Assembly: GCA_027443745.1 (NCBI GenBank)
Contig: DAIAZB010000193.1
Span: 1 to 11,533 of the forward strand
Origin: Thiomonas sp.
GTDB taxonomy: Bacteria > Pseudomonadota > Gammaproteobacteria > Burkholderiales > Burkholderiaceae
Reading direction: 5' to 3'
Length of the DNA stretch: 11,533 bases
Shown here one piece after another: positions 5,246 through 11,533 of the stretch (the stretch's first letter is position 1; each line of letters starts with the position of its first letter). The translations under genes and the position numbers were made by a program. The notes below the pieces were generated by a model. That model worked only from the letters and a program-made list of their open reading frames with translations, was not told the origin of the DNA and did not search any database.

Positions 5246-6386
5246 GGTCCAACCAGGCCGCCCACCACTGCATCAGCTCCCGGCGCTGATCGAGATACTG
5301 CGCACGGTTGTATGCGGCCCGTACCGCGTCAGTCTCACGGTGCGCGAGCTGGCGTTCGATGACATCGTGCGCAAAGCCAGACTGCTCATTGAGCACCGTG
5401 GACGCCAGAGCCCGGAATCCATGCGCCGTCATCCGACCTCGATAGCCCAGTCGGTAAAGCGCGAACAGGAAGGTATTCTCCGACAGCGGATGCCCCGGGC
5501 GTAGCGGTGAATCCAGCGCCAGATCGCGATCGCCGGTAAACACCCGGAGTTGTTCGAGCACCGCTCGCGCCTGCTGTGACAGCGGCACGACGTGCGGCAA
5601 TCCCGCCTTCATGCGCTCCTCGGGAACCACCCAGACCGCGCCGTCCTCGCGCAGCTCAGCCCACCGCATGCCGCGCAACTCGCCGACGCGCACGAAGGTC
5701 AAGGCCAGCAACTGCAGCCCCAGGCGGGTGACCTGTTCTTCATAACTGTCGATCGCCGCGAGCAATCCACCTGCCTCGCCAGGCGGGATGCTGGCCATCG
5801 GCTTTTTCACCTTGCGCGGCTGCAGCACCCGCACCAACCCGGCGGCACCGTGGCTCTCGATGTAACCAACGTCCTGCGCGTAATCGAACACCGCGGCGAT
5901 ACGCCCGGCCACCCGGTGCGCGGTTTCCACACGACCGCCCTTCTGAACGGCCTGCACCACCTCGACGAGCTTCGTGCGGGGAATCTGGTCGATCGGCAGC
6001 GAACCAATCGCGGGGAACGCGAAGCGTTCCAGCGTCCCGGCAACCTGCCCCTGGTGCTTCCCGTTGGACAGGGATGGCAGCTTGATCTTGAGCCAATGTT
6101 CCGTGATCGCCTTGAACGTCGGTGCGACCTTCGAGGGTGGCGTGGCGGTCGCTGCGTCGGTCGGCGCGCTCTTGGCCTGAGCATGCGCAGCGCGGGCCTG
6201 CGCCAGAGTCATGCCCGGGTAGCGGCCATAGGTCCGTGTGCGCTGTTTGCCGTTCTGCGCATAGTTGGCGCGCCAGCTCTTCAGCCCGGTGGGTGCCACA
6301 AATAGGTACAGGCCACCGCCGTCGGTGAGTTTGTAGGGCCGCTCCTGCGGCTTGGCTGCCTCGACAGCCTTCACGGTGAGACTCAT
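5208..6386 (-). CDS. P4-type tyrosine recombinase (island integrase)
   Basis: This 392-aa protein integrates and excises the element at a tRNA gene. Residues 1-70 form the N-terminal DUF4102 arm-binding domain (LTDGGGLYLFVAPTG, 20-34; YGRYPGMTLAQAR, 53-65). Residues 90-180 are the core-binding SAM-like domain. The catalytic domain follows with Arg233 in FVRVGELRG, Lys260, His322 and Arg325 in HGFR, His349 in LAHR, and the nucleophile Tyr359 in AAYNR; all expected residues are present, so the enzyme looks active. The ending QYLDQRRELMQWWAAWLD is typical of the P4 group. ATG 6386 has AAGGG about 9 bases upstream. The gene starts 160 bases from the tRNA-Ser 3' end and points away from it, as expected for islands inserted there. 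Confidence 0.93.
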   Translation of the reverse strand: MSLTVKAVEAAKPQERPYKLTDGGGLYLFVAPTGLKSWRANYAQNGKQRTRTYGRYPGMTLAQARAAHAQAKSAPTDAATATPPSKVAPTFKAITEHWLKIKLPSLSNGKHQGQVAGTLERFAFPAIGSLPIDQIPRTKLVEVVQAVQKGGRVETAHRVAGRIAAVFDYAQDVGYIESHGAAGLVRVLQPRKVKKPMASIPPGEAGGLLAAIDSYEEQVTRLGLQLLALTFVRVGELRGMRWAELREDGAVWVVPEERMKAGLPHVVPLSQQARAVLEQLRVFTGDRDLALDSPLRPGHPLSENTFLFALYRLGYRGRMTAHGFRALASTVLNEQSGFAHDVIERQLAHRETDAVRAAYNRAQYLDQRRELMQWWAAWLDRQRESARPPDLA

Positions 6387-6448
6387 GGTATCGCCCTTCT
6401 GGATGCCATGGACGATACCACGATTTGCGGCTGGATGGCGTGGTACCG
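6386..6448. promoter_or_regulatory. Three evenly spaced TGGTAYCG sites at the integrase start
   Basis: TGGTATCG occurs at 6386-6393, in inverted orientation at 6413-6420, and as TGGTACCG at 6441-6448. Their centres are 27 and 28 bases apart. The first two form an 8-base-pair hairpin in the integrase mRNA whose loop holds the AAGGG ribosome binding site and whose stem ends at the A of the start codon. Such sites could bind the integrase, an AlpA-type factor, or control translation. The role is inferred; the repeats are seen directly. Confidence 0.4.
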
Positions 6449-6489
6449 CCCCGGATGCAACGGGACGATTATGGACGCGCGCGCCAATG

Positions 6490-6523
6490 AAAAAGCCCCG
6501 CTACAGATTCTGCGCGGGGCTTT
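6490..6523 (-). terminator. Rho-independent terminator after tRNA-Ser
   Basis: A ten-base-pair stem, AAAGCCCCGC against GCGGGGCTTT (6492-6501 and 6514-6523), closes a 12-base loop. Read on the minus strand it is followed by a run of T, so it terminates transcripts coming from the tRNA gene 24 bases upstream. It also shields the integrase from tRNA transcription. It lies on the island side of the presumed attachment site. Confidence 0.75.
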
Positions 6524-6546
6524 GAGGGACTACTTTGGATCAATTC

Positions 6547-6565
6547 TGGCGGAGAGAGGGGGATT
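6547..6565. other. Candidate attachment site (integrase-proximal island end)
   Basis: P4-type integrases commonly recombine within the T arm and 3' end of tRNA genes. Here the 3' end of tRNA-Ser lies 160 bases from the integrase start with no other gene between, so the island boundary should lie in or near these bases. The matching copy at the other end of the island is not in this window, so the exact site cannot be fixed. Confidence 0.4.
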
Positions 6566-6637
6566 CGAACCCCCGAAGGGCTGTTAACCCTTACACGCTT
6601 TCCAGGCGTGCGACTTAAACCGCTCATCCATCTCTCC
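6547..6637 (-). tRNA. tRNA-Ser (anticodon GGA)
   Basis: The minus strand folds as a class II tRNA. The acceptor stem pairs GGAGAGA with TCTCTCC, followed by G and an encoded CCA at 6549-6547. The anticodon stem CACGC/GCGTG holds the loop CTGGAAA, giving anticodon GGA that reads UCC and UCU. A long variable arm (AAGGG-TTAACAG-CCCTT) identifies serine, and the T arm has GGTTCGAATCC. It lies 61 bases downstream of proC on the same strand. Its 3' end faces the integrase, so the end is likely the attachment site of the island, with the gene restored by identical sequence. Confidence 0.95.
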
Positions 6638-6698
6638 AGAGCCCGGCATCGTAGCAGGGCGTATCAGGAGCCCGTGTGCACATTCCGGGCGGCTGCGC

Positions 6699-7511
6699 TC
6701 AGTCGAGGAGGTCGCCGAGTTCGGCAGCGCGACTGGCCGCTGCCTGGAGGGCGGCGTCGAAGGCCTGAGCGGTTTGGTGCTGCGCCAGTGTCTCGAGCGC
6801 GGCGGCTGTGGTGCCGCCTTTGCTGGTGACTTGCTCGCGCAACTGTGTGGGTGAGTGCGGCGACTGGATGGCGAGCGCCGCCGCGCCCGAGAAGGTGCCC
6901 AGCGCCAGGCGCATGGCGGTGTCGGCAGGCAAGCCGAGGCGAACGCCGGCGGCGGCCAAGGCCTCTGCCAGATAGAACACATAGGCCGGACCGGAGCCGG
7001 ACAGTGCTGTCACCGCATCGAGCTGGGCCTCTTGTTCCACCCAGATCAGGCTGCCGGTGGGAGCGAGCAGACGCTCGGCTTCTGTGCGGTCGGTCTGCGT
7101 GCAGGCGGCGTTGGCGTAGAGCCCGGCGATGCCCTGGCCGATGAGTGCGGGGGTGTTGGGCATGGCGCGCACGATGCGCCGCGCCCCGGCCCTCCGCGCG
7201 ATGGCGCCGCAGCGCACGCCGGCCATGATGCTCAGGTGCAGGGCATCGGCCAGATACGGGGCGCACGCCGCGGCGGCCTCGGCAAAACTTTGCGGCTTGA
7301 CAGCCCACACCACCCCTTGCGCCGCGCGTAAATCCGGCCCGGCTTCACCCAGGATGCGCACGCCGAAACGCTGCTGCAGGCTGGCGCGCTGTGCGGCGGA
7401 TGGCTCCAGCACGAGGATGGAGTCAGCCGGCACCCTGGCCTTGAGCAGCCCGCCGATGAGGGCGCCGGCCATGTTGCCGCCACCGATGAAAACGAGGGTT
7501 GATGAGTTCAT
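6699..7511 (-). CDS. proC: Pyrroline-5-carboxylate reductase
   Basis: This 270-aa cytoplasmic enzyme reduces 1-pyrroline-5-carboxylate to L-proline with NAD(P)H, the last step of proline synthesis. The Rossmann start is FIGGGNMAGALIGG (8-21). Next come WAVKPQ (69-74), SIMAGV (94-99) and VRAMPNTPALIGQG (114-127), and the substrate and dimer region SGSGPAYVFYLAEA (171-184). The signature end is QVTSKGGTTAAALE (227-240). Length fits the family (about 270 aa). Start ATG 7511 gives the expected short lead before the first strand; a strong ribosome binding site is not visible. It is transcribed away from the pilus operon and toward tRNA-Ser and marks the chromosomal side of the island junction. Confidence 0.96.
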   Translation of the reverse strand: MNSSTLVFIGGGNMAGALIGGLLKARVPADSILVLEPSAAQRASLQQRFGVRILGEAGPDLRAAQGVVWAVKPQSFAEAAAACAPYLADALHLSIMAGVRCGAIARRAGARRIVRAMPNTPALIGQGIAGLYANAACTQTDRTEAERLLAPTGSLIWVEQEAQLDAVTALSGSGPAYVFYLAEALAAAGVRLGLPADTAMRLALGTFSGAAALAIQSPHSPTQLREQVTSKGGTTAAALETLAQHQTAQAFDAALQAAASRAAELGDLLD

Positions 7512-7894
7512 GCCCGGATTATCGCGGGTGGGTGCTGGCTGTCACGTTCTGCGGCGCATGGCGCGGCTTGCGTGCGGCGCGCACCTGCACCCACCCGTGA
7601 GGAGGGTTGGAGCACCGCGCTCCCCCTCCCAACCTCGCCCACGCGATTGAGAAAAGACGACATGTTGCGCTGCGGGGGAAGCCCTGTGGCCCCCTGCGGA
7701 GACCTGCAAAACGGCTGAGCCGTGTTGCCGATCGGTGCCTGAGCCTGAGCTTGGAAGACAAATGTTTCACGTTGTTACTTCCGTGAATAAATGTATTTCA
7801 TTCGCCGTTCATCAGCCAGATACCACCGTTTATCCAGATTTTCTCGCGCACTCTCGATCACTCCACCAGAATGCGGCACAAGGAGTTTCTGCGC
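7512..7894. other. Divergent intergenic region between proC and pilE
   Basis: This 383-base gap should carry the promoters of both genes. Its proC side is GC-rich and holds a perfect 10-base inverted repeat, GGGTGGGTGC at 7526-7535 and its complement at 7587-7596, and a second partial hairpin around GGTTGG (7607-7612) and CCAACC (7629-7634). The pilE side (about 7760-7850) is clearly AT-richer, as expected for a promoter; TTGTTA (7772-7777) with TATTTC (7794-7799) is the best but weak sigma70 pair. No convincing gene is present. A short minus-strand frame at 7770-7519 is Arg-rich, matches no family I know, and I do not accept it. Confidence 0.5.
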
Positions 7895-8353
7895 ATGAAA
7901 ACCTCTCGTGGTTTCACCCTGATCGAGCTGATGATCGTCGTGGCGATCGTTGCCATCCTCTCGGCCATCGCCCTGCCGGCCTACAACAGTTACGTCACGC
8001 GCAGCAAACTGGCGGAGGCGTTTTCCGGGTTGTCGGGCGCCAGCGTGGCCTTGCAGCAGTATGCCCAGGACAACCGCACGTACGTTCCCACCGCGGCCAG
8101 CCCCAATGTCTGCTCGGCGAACAATGCGCCGACCTCGACAGACTTCACCTTCGCATGCAACCCGGCGCCCACGACGACGCAGTTCACCATCACGGCCACG
8201 GGCATCACCCCCACGCTCATCGGCATGACCTACTCCATCGATCAGAACGGCACCAAGCGCACGCTGAGCGTGCCGTCGTCCGGCGGCTGGTCCAGCAACA
8301 ACGTCGGCAGCAACTCCACCTGCTGGGTACGCGACCAGTCCGGGGACTGCTGA
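7895..8353 (+). CDS. pilE: Type IV pilus minor pilin, PilE-like
   Basis: This 152-aa prepilin starts at ATG 7895 with AAGGAG nine bases upstream; an earlier ATG at 7871 overlaps that site and is rejected. It has a short class I leader, MKTSRG, cleaved before Phe7, then the conserved [16 protein letters not shown] with Glu at mature position 5, an N-terminal helix used for pilus packing. The C-terminal domain has Cys pairs, the last two in [10 protein letters not shown], that probably close the D-loop. Such pilins are processed and methylated by PilD and enter the pilus with the other minor pilins below. It is the first gene of the pilE-fimT-pilV-pilW-pilX-pilY1 operon. It could also be named after a ComP-like pilin; the subfamily cannot be settled here. 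Confidence 0.85.
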   Translation: MKTSRGFTLIELMIVVAIVAILSAIALPAYNSYVTRSKLAEAFSGLSGASVALQQYAQDNRTYVPTAASPNVCSANNAPTSTDFTFACNPAPTTTQFTITATGITPTLIGMTYSIDQNGTKRTLSVPSSGGWSSNNVGSNSTCWVRDQSGDC

Positions 8354-8354
8354 A

Positions 8355-8861
8355 ATGCGCCGCGCGGCCCGCCCTCTGAACGGTTTCACCCTCATCGAAC
8401 TGCTGGTCACCATCGTGGTGGCGGCCCTGCTGGGCATGCTGGTGGTGCCGAACCTGGTGAGCATGGTGCAGTCCGGCAAGACCTCGGTGTTGGTCAACAA
8501 GTTTCCGCAAGACGTGGCCTGGGCGCGCAACCTGGCGGTGACGTCGCAGCATCCCGTGCAAATCGCGTTGTCCAACGGCAACTGCCAATGGATCGCGACG
8601 GTCAATGGCGGCCCCGCCGTGGCCGAGCACTCCATGACGAATGCGGCAACGCAGTATCCGGGTGTGACCTGCACCATCACGACGAACGCACCGACCACTG
8701 GGAATCTCGACTTCAATTCACAAGGCTTCATCACGGACGGCGTCGGCGGTCCGCCCATCTCGCCCACCATCACCGTGAGCACCGCCAACGGCCAGCAGAC
8801 CTGGACGATGCAGGTGCTCAGCTCGGGCAGCGTCATCCTCAACAGCAACACCGCGTCATGA
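8355..8861 (+). CDS. fimT: Type IV pilus minor pilin FimT/GspH-like
   Basis: A 168-aa pseudopilin starting at ATG 8355, one base after the pilE stop. The leader MRRAARPLNG is cleaved before FTLIELLVTIVVAALLGMLV, with Glu at mature position 5. The following WARNLAVTSQHPVQIAL and the C-terminal GFITDGVGG region match the GspH/FimT fold. FimT primes pilus assembly with the other minor pilins and in some species binds DNA during uptake. Its stop overlaps the pilV start (ATGA), so the two are translationally coupled. Call is firm at family level. Confidence 0.85.
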   Translation: MRRAARPLNGFTLIELLVTIVVAALLGMLVVPNLVSMVQSGKTSVLVNKFPQDVAWARNLAVTSQHPVQIALSNGNCQWIATVNGGPAVAEHSMTNAATQYPGVTCTITTNAPTTGNLDFNSQGFITDGVGGPPISPTITVSTANGQQTWTMQVLSSGSVILNSNTAS

Positions 8862-9400
8862 GCATGCCCTTGTCGTCTTCGTCCATCCGTGCGCGGGCCG
8901 GCCGTCAGGCCGGGCTGTCGCTGATCAGCGTCCTGGTGGCCATCGTCATTTTCAGCCTGGGCATGCTCAGCATCGCGTCCATCTACACCATGGCGGTGCC
9001 GGCCGTGACGGCCAACGAAGCCGCCACCGACACCGCCGCCTTCGGCAACCAGTTCTGGGCGCTGCTGCAGGCCAATCCGGGTCTGGTGGGGCAGCTCGGC
9101 ACCACCACGGCGACAACCTACACCAGCACTAGCGCCCCCAGCGCACCGGCTGTGCTGCAACCCTGGCTGGCCGGCATTTTCGGCCCCGCCGTGTTCACGA
9201 GCGCAACCTATGCCGGCACCCAACAAACCATGCTGCCCAGCGCGAGCGTCACCATCACCCCAGGACCCGGGGCCGACGGCAATGCCTGCACCGCGCCCAC
9301 GCCGACCACCACGCTTTGCGGCATCACGCTCAACATCCAGTGGCAACCCAATTCCACAACCAAGCGGTCGCAGACCTACAACTACCAGGTGGGATTTTGA
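8858..9400 (+). CDS. pilV: Type IV pilus minor pilin PilV-like, with Ser at position 5
   Basis: A 180-aa prepilin starting at ATG 8858, overlapping the fimT stop. A 19-residue basic leader ends in RQAG and is cleaved before LSLISVLVAIVIFSLGMLSI. The pattern from ISVLVAxVIxSLGML onward is PilV/GspI-like. PilV subunits normally have Glu at mature position 5; here the codon reads Ser (AGC), which is unusual. The rest, with Cys98-type pairs in DGNACTAP and TLCGITL, fits a small beta-domain. Gene position after fimT and before pilW matches the known operon order. Role: part of the minor-pilin tip complex that starts the fibre. Confidence 0.8.
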   Translation: MSMPLSSSSIRARAGRQAGLSLISVLVAIVIFSLGMLSIASIYTMAVPAVTANEAATDTAAFGNQFWALLQANPGLVGQLGTTTATTYTSTSAPSAPAVLQPWLAGIFGPAVFTSATYAGTQQTMLPSASVTITPGPGADGNACTAPTPTTTLCGITLNIQWQPNSTTKRSQTYNYQVGF

Positions 9401-9401
9401 G

Positions 9402-10841
9402 ATGAAACAGCCCCCTGACTTGCTGGCCCGTGGAGGCCCGTCCAATGTGCCGGGCCGTTCGGCTGGCGCGATGCGTTCCGCCGCGCATGCCCAGCCCCAC
9501 CCCCCCAATGGGGAGTCAGTTCCTTCGGAGCGGCCGTGCGGAACAGACATGCGCGCCACGCCCCGCCACACCCTGCCCCGCCAGCGCGGTCTGACACTCG
9601 TCGAGCTGATGGTGGCGCTGGTTGCCGCCATCATCTTCTCGCTCTCGGTGCTGTTGGTGCAAATCGCGCTGACCAAGGAAAACGTCAGCATGTCCGACGT
9701 CGGCCAGCGCGACAACCAGTCCCGCGCCGCGCTCGACCTCATCACCCAGGATCTGAGCAATGCCGGCTTCATGCTCGGCGGCGTGCAGTCGCGCTGCAGC
9801 GTGACCATGGCCTACAACGGCAGCATCGGCAGCCAGCCGTTCTTCCAATATCCGGTGTCGGCAGCGTCGCAGCCGCAGCCGCTGCCGACCAGCACCGCCG
9901 CGGGCAGCGGCGCCTACCCCAGCACGACGCCCGATCCCAACGGCTACGGCAGCAACGCACAGTTCACCGACATGCTGTTTTTCACCGGCACCACCAGTGC
10001 CTTGCAGTTGCCGAGCAGCACCAACCCGAATACCTATGTGGTTCAACAAACGTCCACCACCACCGCGCCCGGATCGAATGGCGCCGTCAGTTCCACCGTT
10101 TTGCCACTGCAGTCGGTCACCGGCATCAACTCCGGCGACGGCGCCCTGCTGCGCATGCCTTTGAACGGCAAACTCGTGTGTTTTCGCGTGCCGATTGCCC
10201 ATGTTGGCCCTGGCGGCTCCCCAGCGTCCACCACCATCGACAGCAAAAGCACGCAACTCTTTCCTGGCAGTGGCTACACCGGCTTTCAAGCCCAGATGCA
10301 GGCGGCCGGGGTCTGGCCAGCCTCAGGGCTGGTCAACAGCAACCTGATCGGCTCGCGGCTCACCGACCTTGGCCCGGCTGCCGGCAGCAACCAGCAAACC
10401 GTGGTGTATTACATCGGCAACTACGGTACTGCCGGCACGGCAACCGGCAACTACCCCATGCTGATGCGTGCCGTGATCAATGCGCAGAACGACACGCTGA
10501 CGTCCATCAATCCCGTGGCTGCCGGCGTCGTCAGCCTGCAAGCCCTGTTCGGTGTGGACGAAACCAACTCCGGCAGCGTGACCAACTACCTCACCTGGCC
10601 GGACGTGGTGAGCGGCAAGTACACCGCGAATGTGCGCAGCGTGCTGTTCGCCATCGTCACCAAAACTCTGCAGATCGACCCGAATACGAAGTACCAGGCC
10701 CCAGCCACCATCTCCATCGCCAGTCCCAGCCTTGGCCCTGACGGCTTCACCAGCTACCAAGTGCCGGCCGCCTACGCCCGCAACCACTTCTCCGCCCTCG
10801 AATCCGAAGTTGCCATTCGGAACCAGATATGGCCGCACTGA
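9402..10841 (+). CDS. pilW: Type IV pilus minor pilin PilW-like
   Basis: The pilin body begins RQRG/LTLVELMVALVAAIIFSL with Glu at mature position 5, followed by DNQSRAALDLITQDLSNAGF and, near the end, SLQALFGVD and ANVRSVLFAIV, all as in PilW of type IV pili. Two starts are possible. ATG 9402 is one base after the pilV stop and gives 479 aa with a 63-residue leader, far longer than usual and rich in Pro, Arg and Ala. ATG 9549 gives 430 aa with a 14-residue leader of normal length but has no clear ribosome binding site. I give the coupled start; the 9410-9545 stretch looks like inserted repeat DNA. PilW acts in the minor-pilin complex with PilV and PilX and helps place PilY1. Confidence 0.8.
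   Translation: MKQPPDLLARGGPSNVPGRSAGAMRSAAHAQPHPPNGESVPSERPCGTDMRATPRHTLPRQRGLTLVELMVALVAAIIFSLSVLLVQIALTKENVSMSDVGQRDNQSRAALDLITQDLSNAGFMLGGVQSRCSVTMAYNGSIGSQPFFQYPVSAASQPQPLPTSTAAGSGAYPSTTPDPNGYGSNAQFTDMLFFTGTTSALQLPSSTNPNTYVVQQTSTTTAPGSNGAVSSTVLPLQSVTGINSGDGALLRMPLNGKLVCFRVPIAHVGPGGSPASTTIDSKSTQLFPGSGYTGFQAQMQAAGVWPASGLVNSNLIGSRLTDLGPAAGSNQQTVVYYIGNYGTAGTATGNYPMLMRAVINAQNDTLTSINPVAAGVVSLQALFGVDETNSGSVTNYLTWPDVVSGKYTANVRSVLFAIVTKTLQIDPNTKYQAPATISIASPSLGPDGFTSYQVPAAYARNHFSALESEVAIRNQIWPH
9410..9548. repeat. Repeat-like GC-rich insertion in the pilW leader
   Basis: This stretch codes for no pilin-like sequence and holds small inverted repeats: CCCC-AAT-GGGG (about 9505-9516) and GTTCC with GGAAC (about 9520-9543). 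It lies exactly between the coupled start and the prepilin leader. It resembles the dispersed intergenic repeats of Burkholderiales in composition, but I found no second copy in this window. Confidence 0.35.
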
Positions 10842-11434
10842 ACCGCCGCGCGCGGCGCAAGCCCCAGCAGGGTTTTGTGCTGTTGCTCACCCTCATCACC
10901 CTGCTGGTGCTGCTGTTCGGCGTGCTGTTCACCATGCGCGGCACGCTGCTGCAAACCGCCATGACCGGCAACACCCTGCAGCGCCAGAAAGACGTGCAGG
11001 CCAGCGATCTGGCCTTGCGTCAGGTGCAGCAGGCCATCATCCAGACCGCCAACAGCGCCGGGGACGTGCCGCTGGAAATCGCCGCCACCGGCAAGGCCTG
11101 GTTCTACATCCCGCCGAACACCGGCAGCGTCTGGCCGGTACCGGGCACGGGCACCGCCGCCACCTACTGGCAGAGCTGCCAGGGCAGCGGCACCTGCGAC
11201 ACGGTGGCCAACGTCGCCAAGGTCATCAGCCCCACGCCGCCGCCACTGGCCAATGGCTACACCGCACTCGTCACCGTGGTCCCCACCAACCAGCCGACCG
11301 ACGCCTACAGCTGTGGCAATACAGGCTTCACCGCCACCTATTACGACATCTTCCTGCACCTGCAAGAGGCCAACGCCACCACAGCGGCCACTACTGAAAC
11401 CGTGTTCAAACTCTGCACGCCGACCGCATCATGA
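10829..11434 (+). CDS. pilX: Type IV pilus minor pilin PilX-like
   Basis: A 201-aa protein starting at ATG 10829, overlapping the pilW stop by 13 bases. A basic leader (NRRARRKPQQG) is cleaved before FVLLLTLITLLVLLFGVLFT. It lacks Glu at position 5, as is usual in PilX and its secretion counterpart GspK. The MRGTLLQTAMTGNTLQRQKDV segment following the membrane helix is the PilX N-terminal domain signature (R-x-TxL-Q-x-MTGN). A second part, with Cys pairs in SCQGSGTC and SCGNTG, varies between species. PilX joins PilV and PilW in the tip complex. Its stop overlaps the pilY1 start (ATGA). Confidence 0.85.
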   Translation: MAALNRRARRKPQQGFVLLLTLITLLVLLFGVLFTMRGTLLQTAMTGNTLQRQKDVQASDLALRQVQQAIIQTANSAGDVPLEIAATGKAWFYIPPNTGSVWPVPGTGTAATYWQSCQGSGTCDTVANVAKVISPTPPPLANGYTALVTVVPTNQPTDAYSCGNTGFTATYYDIFLHLQEANATTAATTETVFKLCTPTAS

Positions 11435-11533
11435 AGACCCTCACCCGCAACCTCATCACGCTGAGCGTGTCGTTGGCGCTGATGCTGACGCCCTGGGCCA
11501 CCCTACCCACCGACGCCGGCACCACCACGACAA
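11431..11533 (+). CDS. pilY1: PilY1-like pilus tip protein (3' end missing)
   Basis: Only the first 34 codons are in the window. They encode a signal peptide: MKTLTRN, then a hydrophobic core ITLSVSLALMLTPW and a probable cleavage region near LPTDAG. No PilY1 domain is visible yet; the name rests on position, since the gene directly following pilX in this operon is nearly always pilY1, a large secreted tip adhesin with a C-terminal beta-propeller that binds calcium. The overlap with pilX (ATGA) shows it belongs to the same transcript. Confidence 0.65.
   Translation, partial: MKTLTRNLITLSVSLALMLTPWATLPTDAGTTTT

Noticed and set aside
5592..6305. A 237-codon plus-strand frame across the integrase
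   Set aside because: It is antisense to a complete P4-type integrase and is rich in Arg, His and Gly without domain signs.
7519..7770. An 83-codon minus-strand frame upstream of proC
   Set aside because: Arg-rich, without a ribosome binding site or family match, in a stretch with inverted repeats; typical of spurious calls in intergenic repeats.
7775..9808. A 677-codon open frame on the minus strand across the pilus genes
   Set aside because: It runs antisense to pilE, fimT, pilV and the start of pilW, which all have clear pilin motifs. The translated sequence has low complexity and no recognisable domain; long antisense frames are common at high GC.
1..11533. CRISPR array, IS element ends or a transposase
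   Set aside because: I saw no regularly spaced direct repeats, no transposase gene and no terminal inverted repeats with target duplications in the window.

Overview
The window is GC-rich and its gene content fits a betaproteobacterium, probably of the Burkholderiales. A Thiomonas-like organism is only an impression and cannot be proven from the sequence. It has two parts joined at a serine tRNA gene.

Positions 1 to about 6546 look like the integrase-proximal end of an integrative element (genomic island or ICE). From the left come a partial Pmp3/YqaE-like membrane peptide, a 97-aa unknown, a lipoprotein with an HNH-like nuclease motif, a small PnuC-like membrane protein and an AlpA-like regulator. 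These five are tightly packed on the + strand. A cargo block follows. It holds a minus-strand three-gene ubiquitin-like operon (a single-domain Multi_ubiq-type protein at 3654-3379, a ThiF/E1-like adenylyltransferase at 3404-2208, and a Cys/His-rich DUF6527-type protein at 2211-1810). Facing it is a divergent + strand pair, an XRE repressor and an ImmA/IrrE-type metallopeptidase. A P4-type tyrosine integrase on the minus strand (6386-5208) closes the element. Its gene lies just beyond the 3' end of tRNA-Ser(GGA), the usual layout of tRNA-targeting islands.

Positions 6547 to the end look like chromosomal backbone: tRNA-Ser(GGA), proC, and a type IV pilus minor-pilin operon in the order pilE-fimT-pilV-pilW-pilX-pilY1, the last cut by the window edge.

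How the parts may work together: the divergent promoter between the UBL gene and the XRE gene suggests that XRE represses the ubiquitin-like operon and that ImmA relieves this under stress. The cassette is a good candidate for a bacterial UBL-conjugation system, possibly defensive. AlpA-like coding sequence occurs on both sides of the cargo (1520-1542 and 5183-5205). This suggests that the cargo block was inserted into, or accreted next to, an ancestral alpA-int junction.
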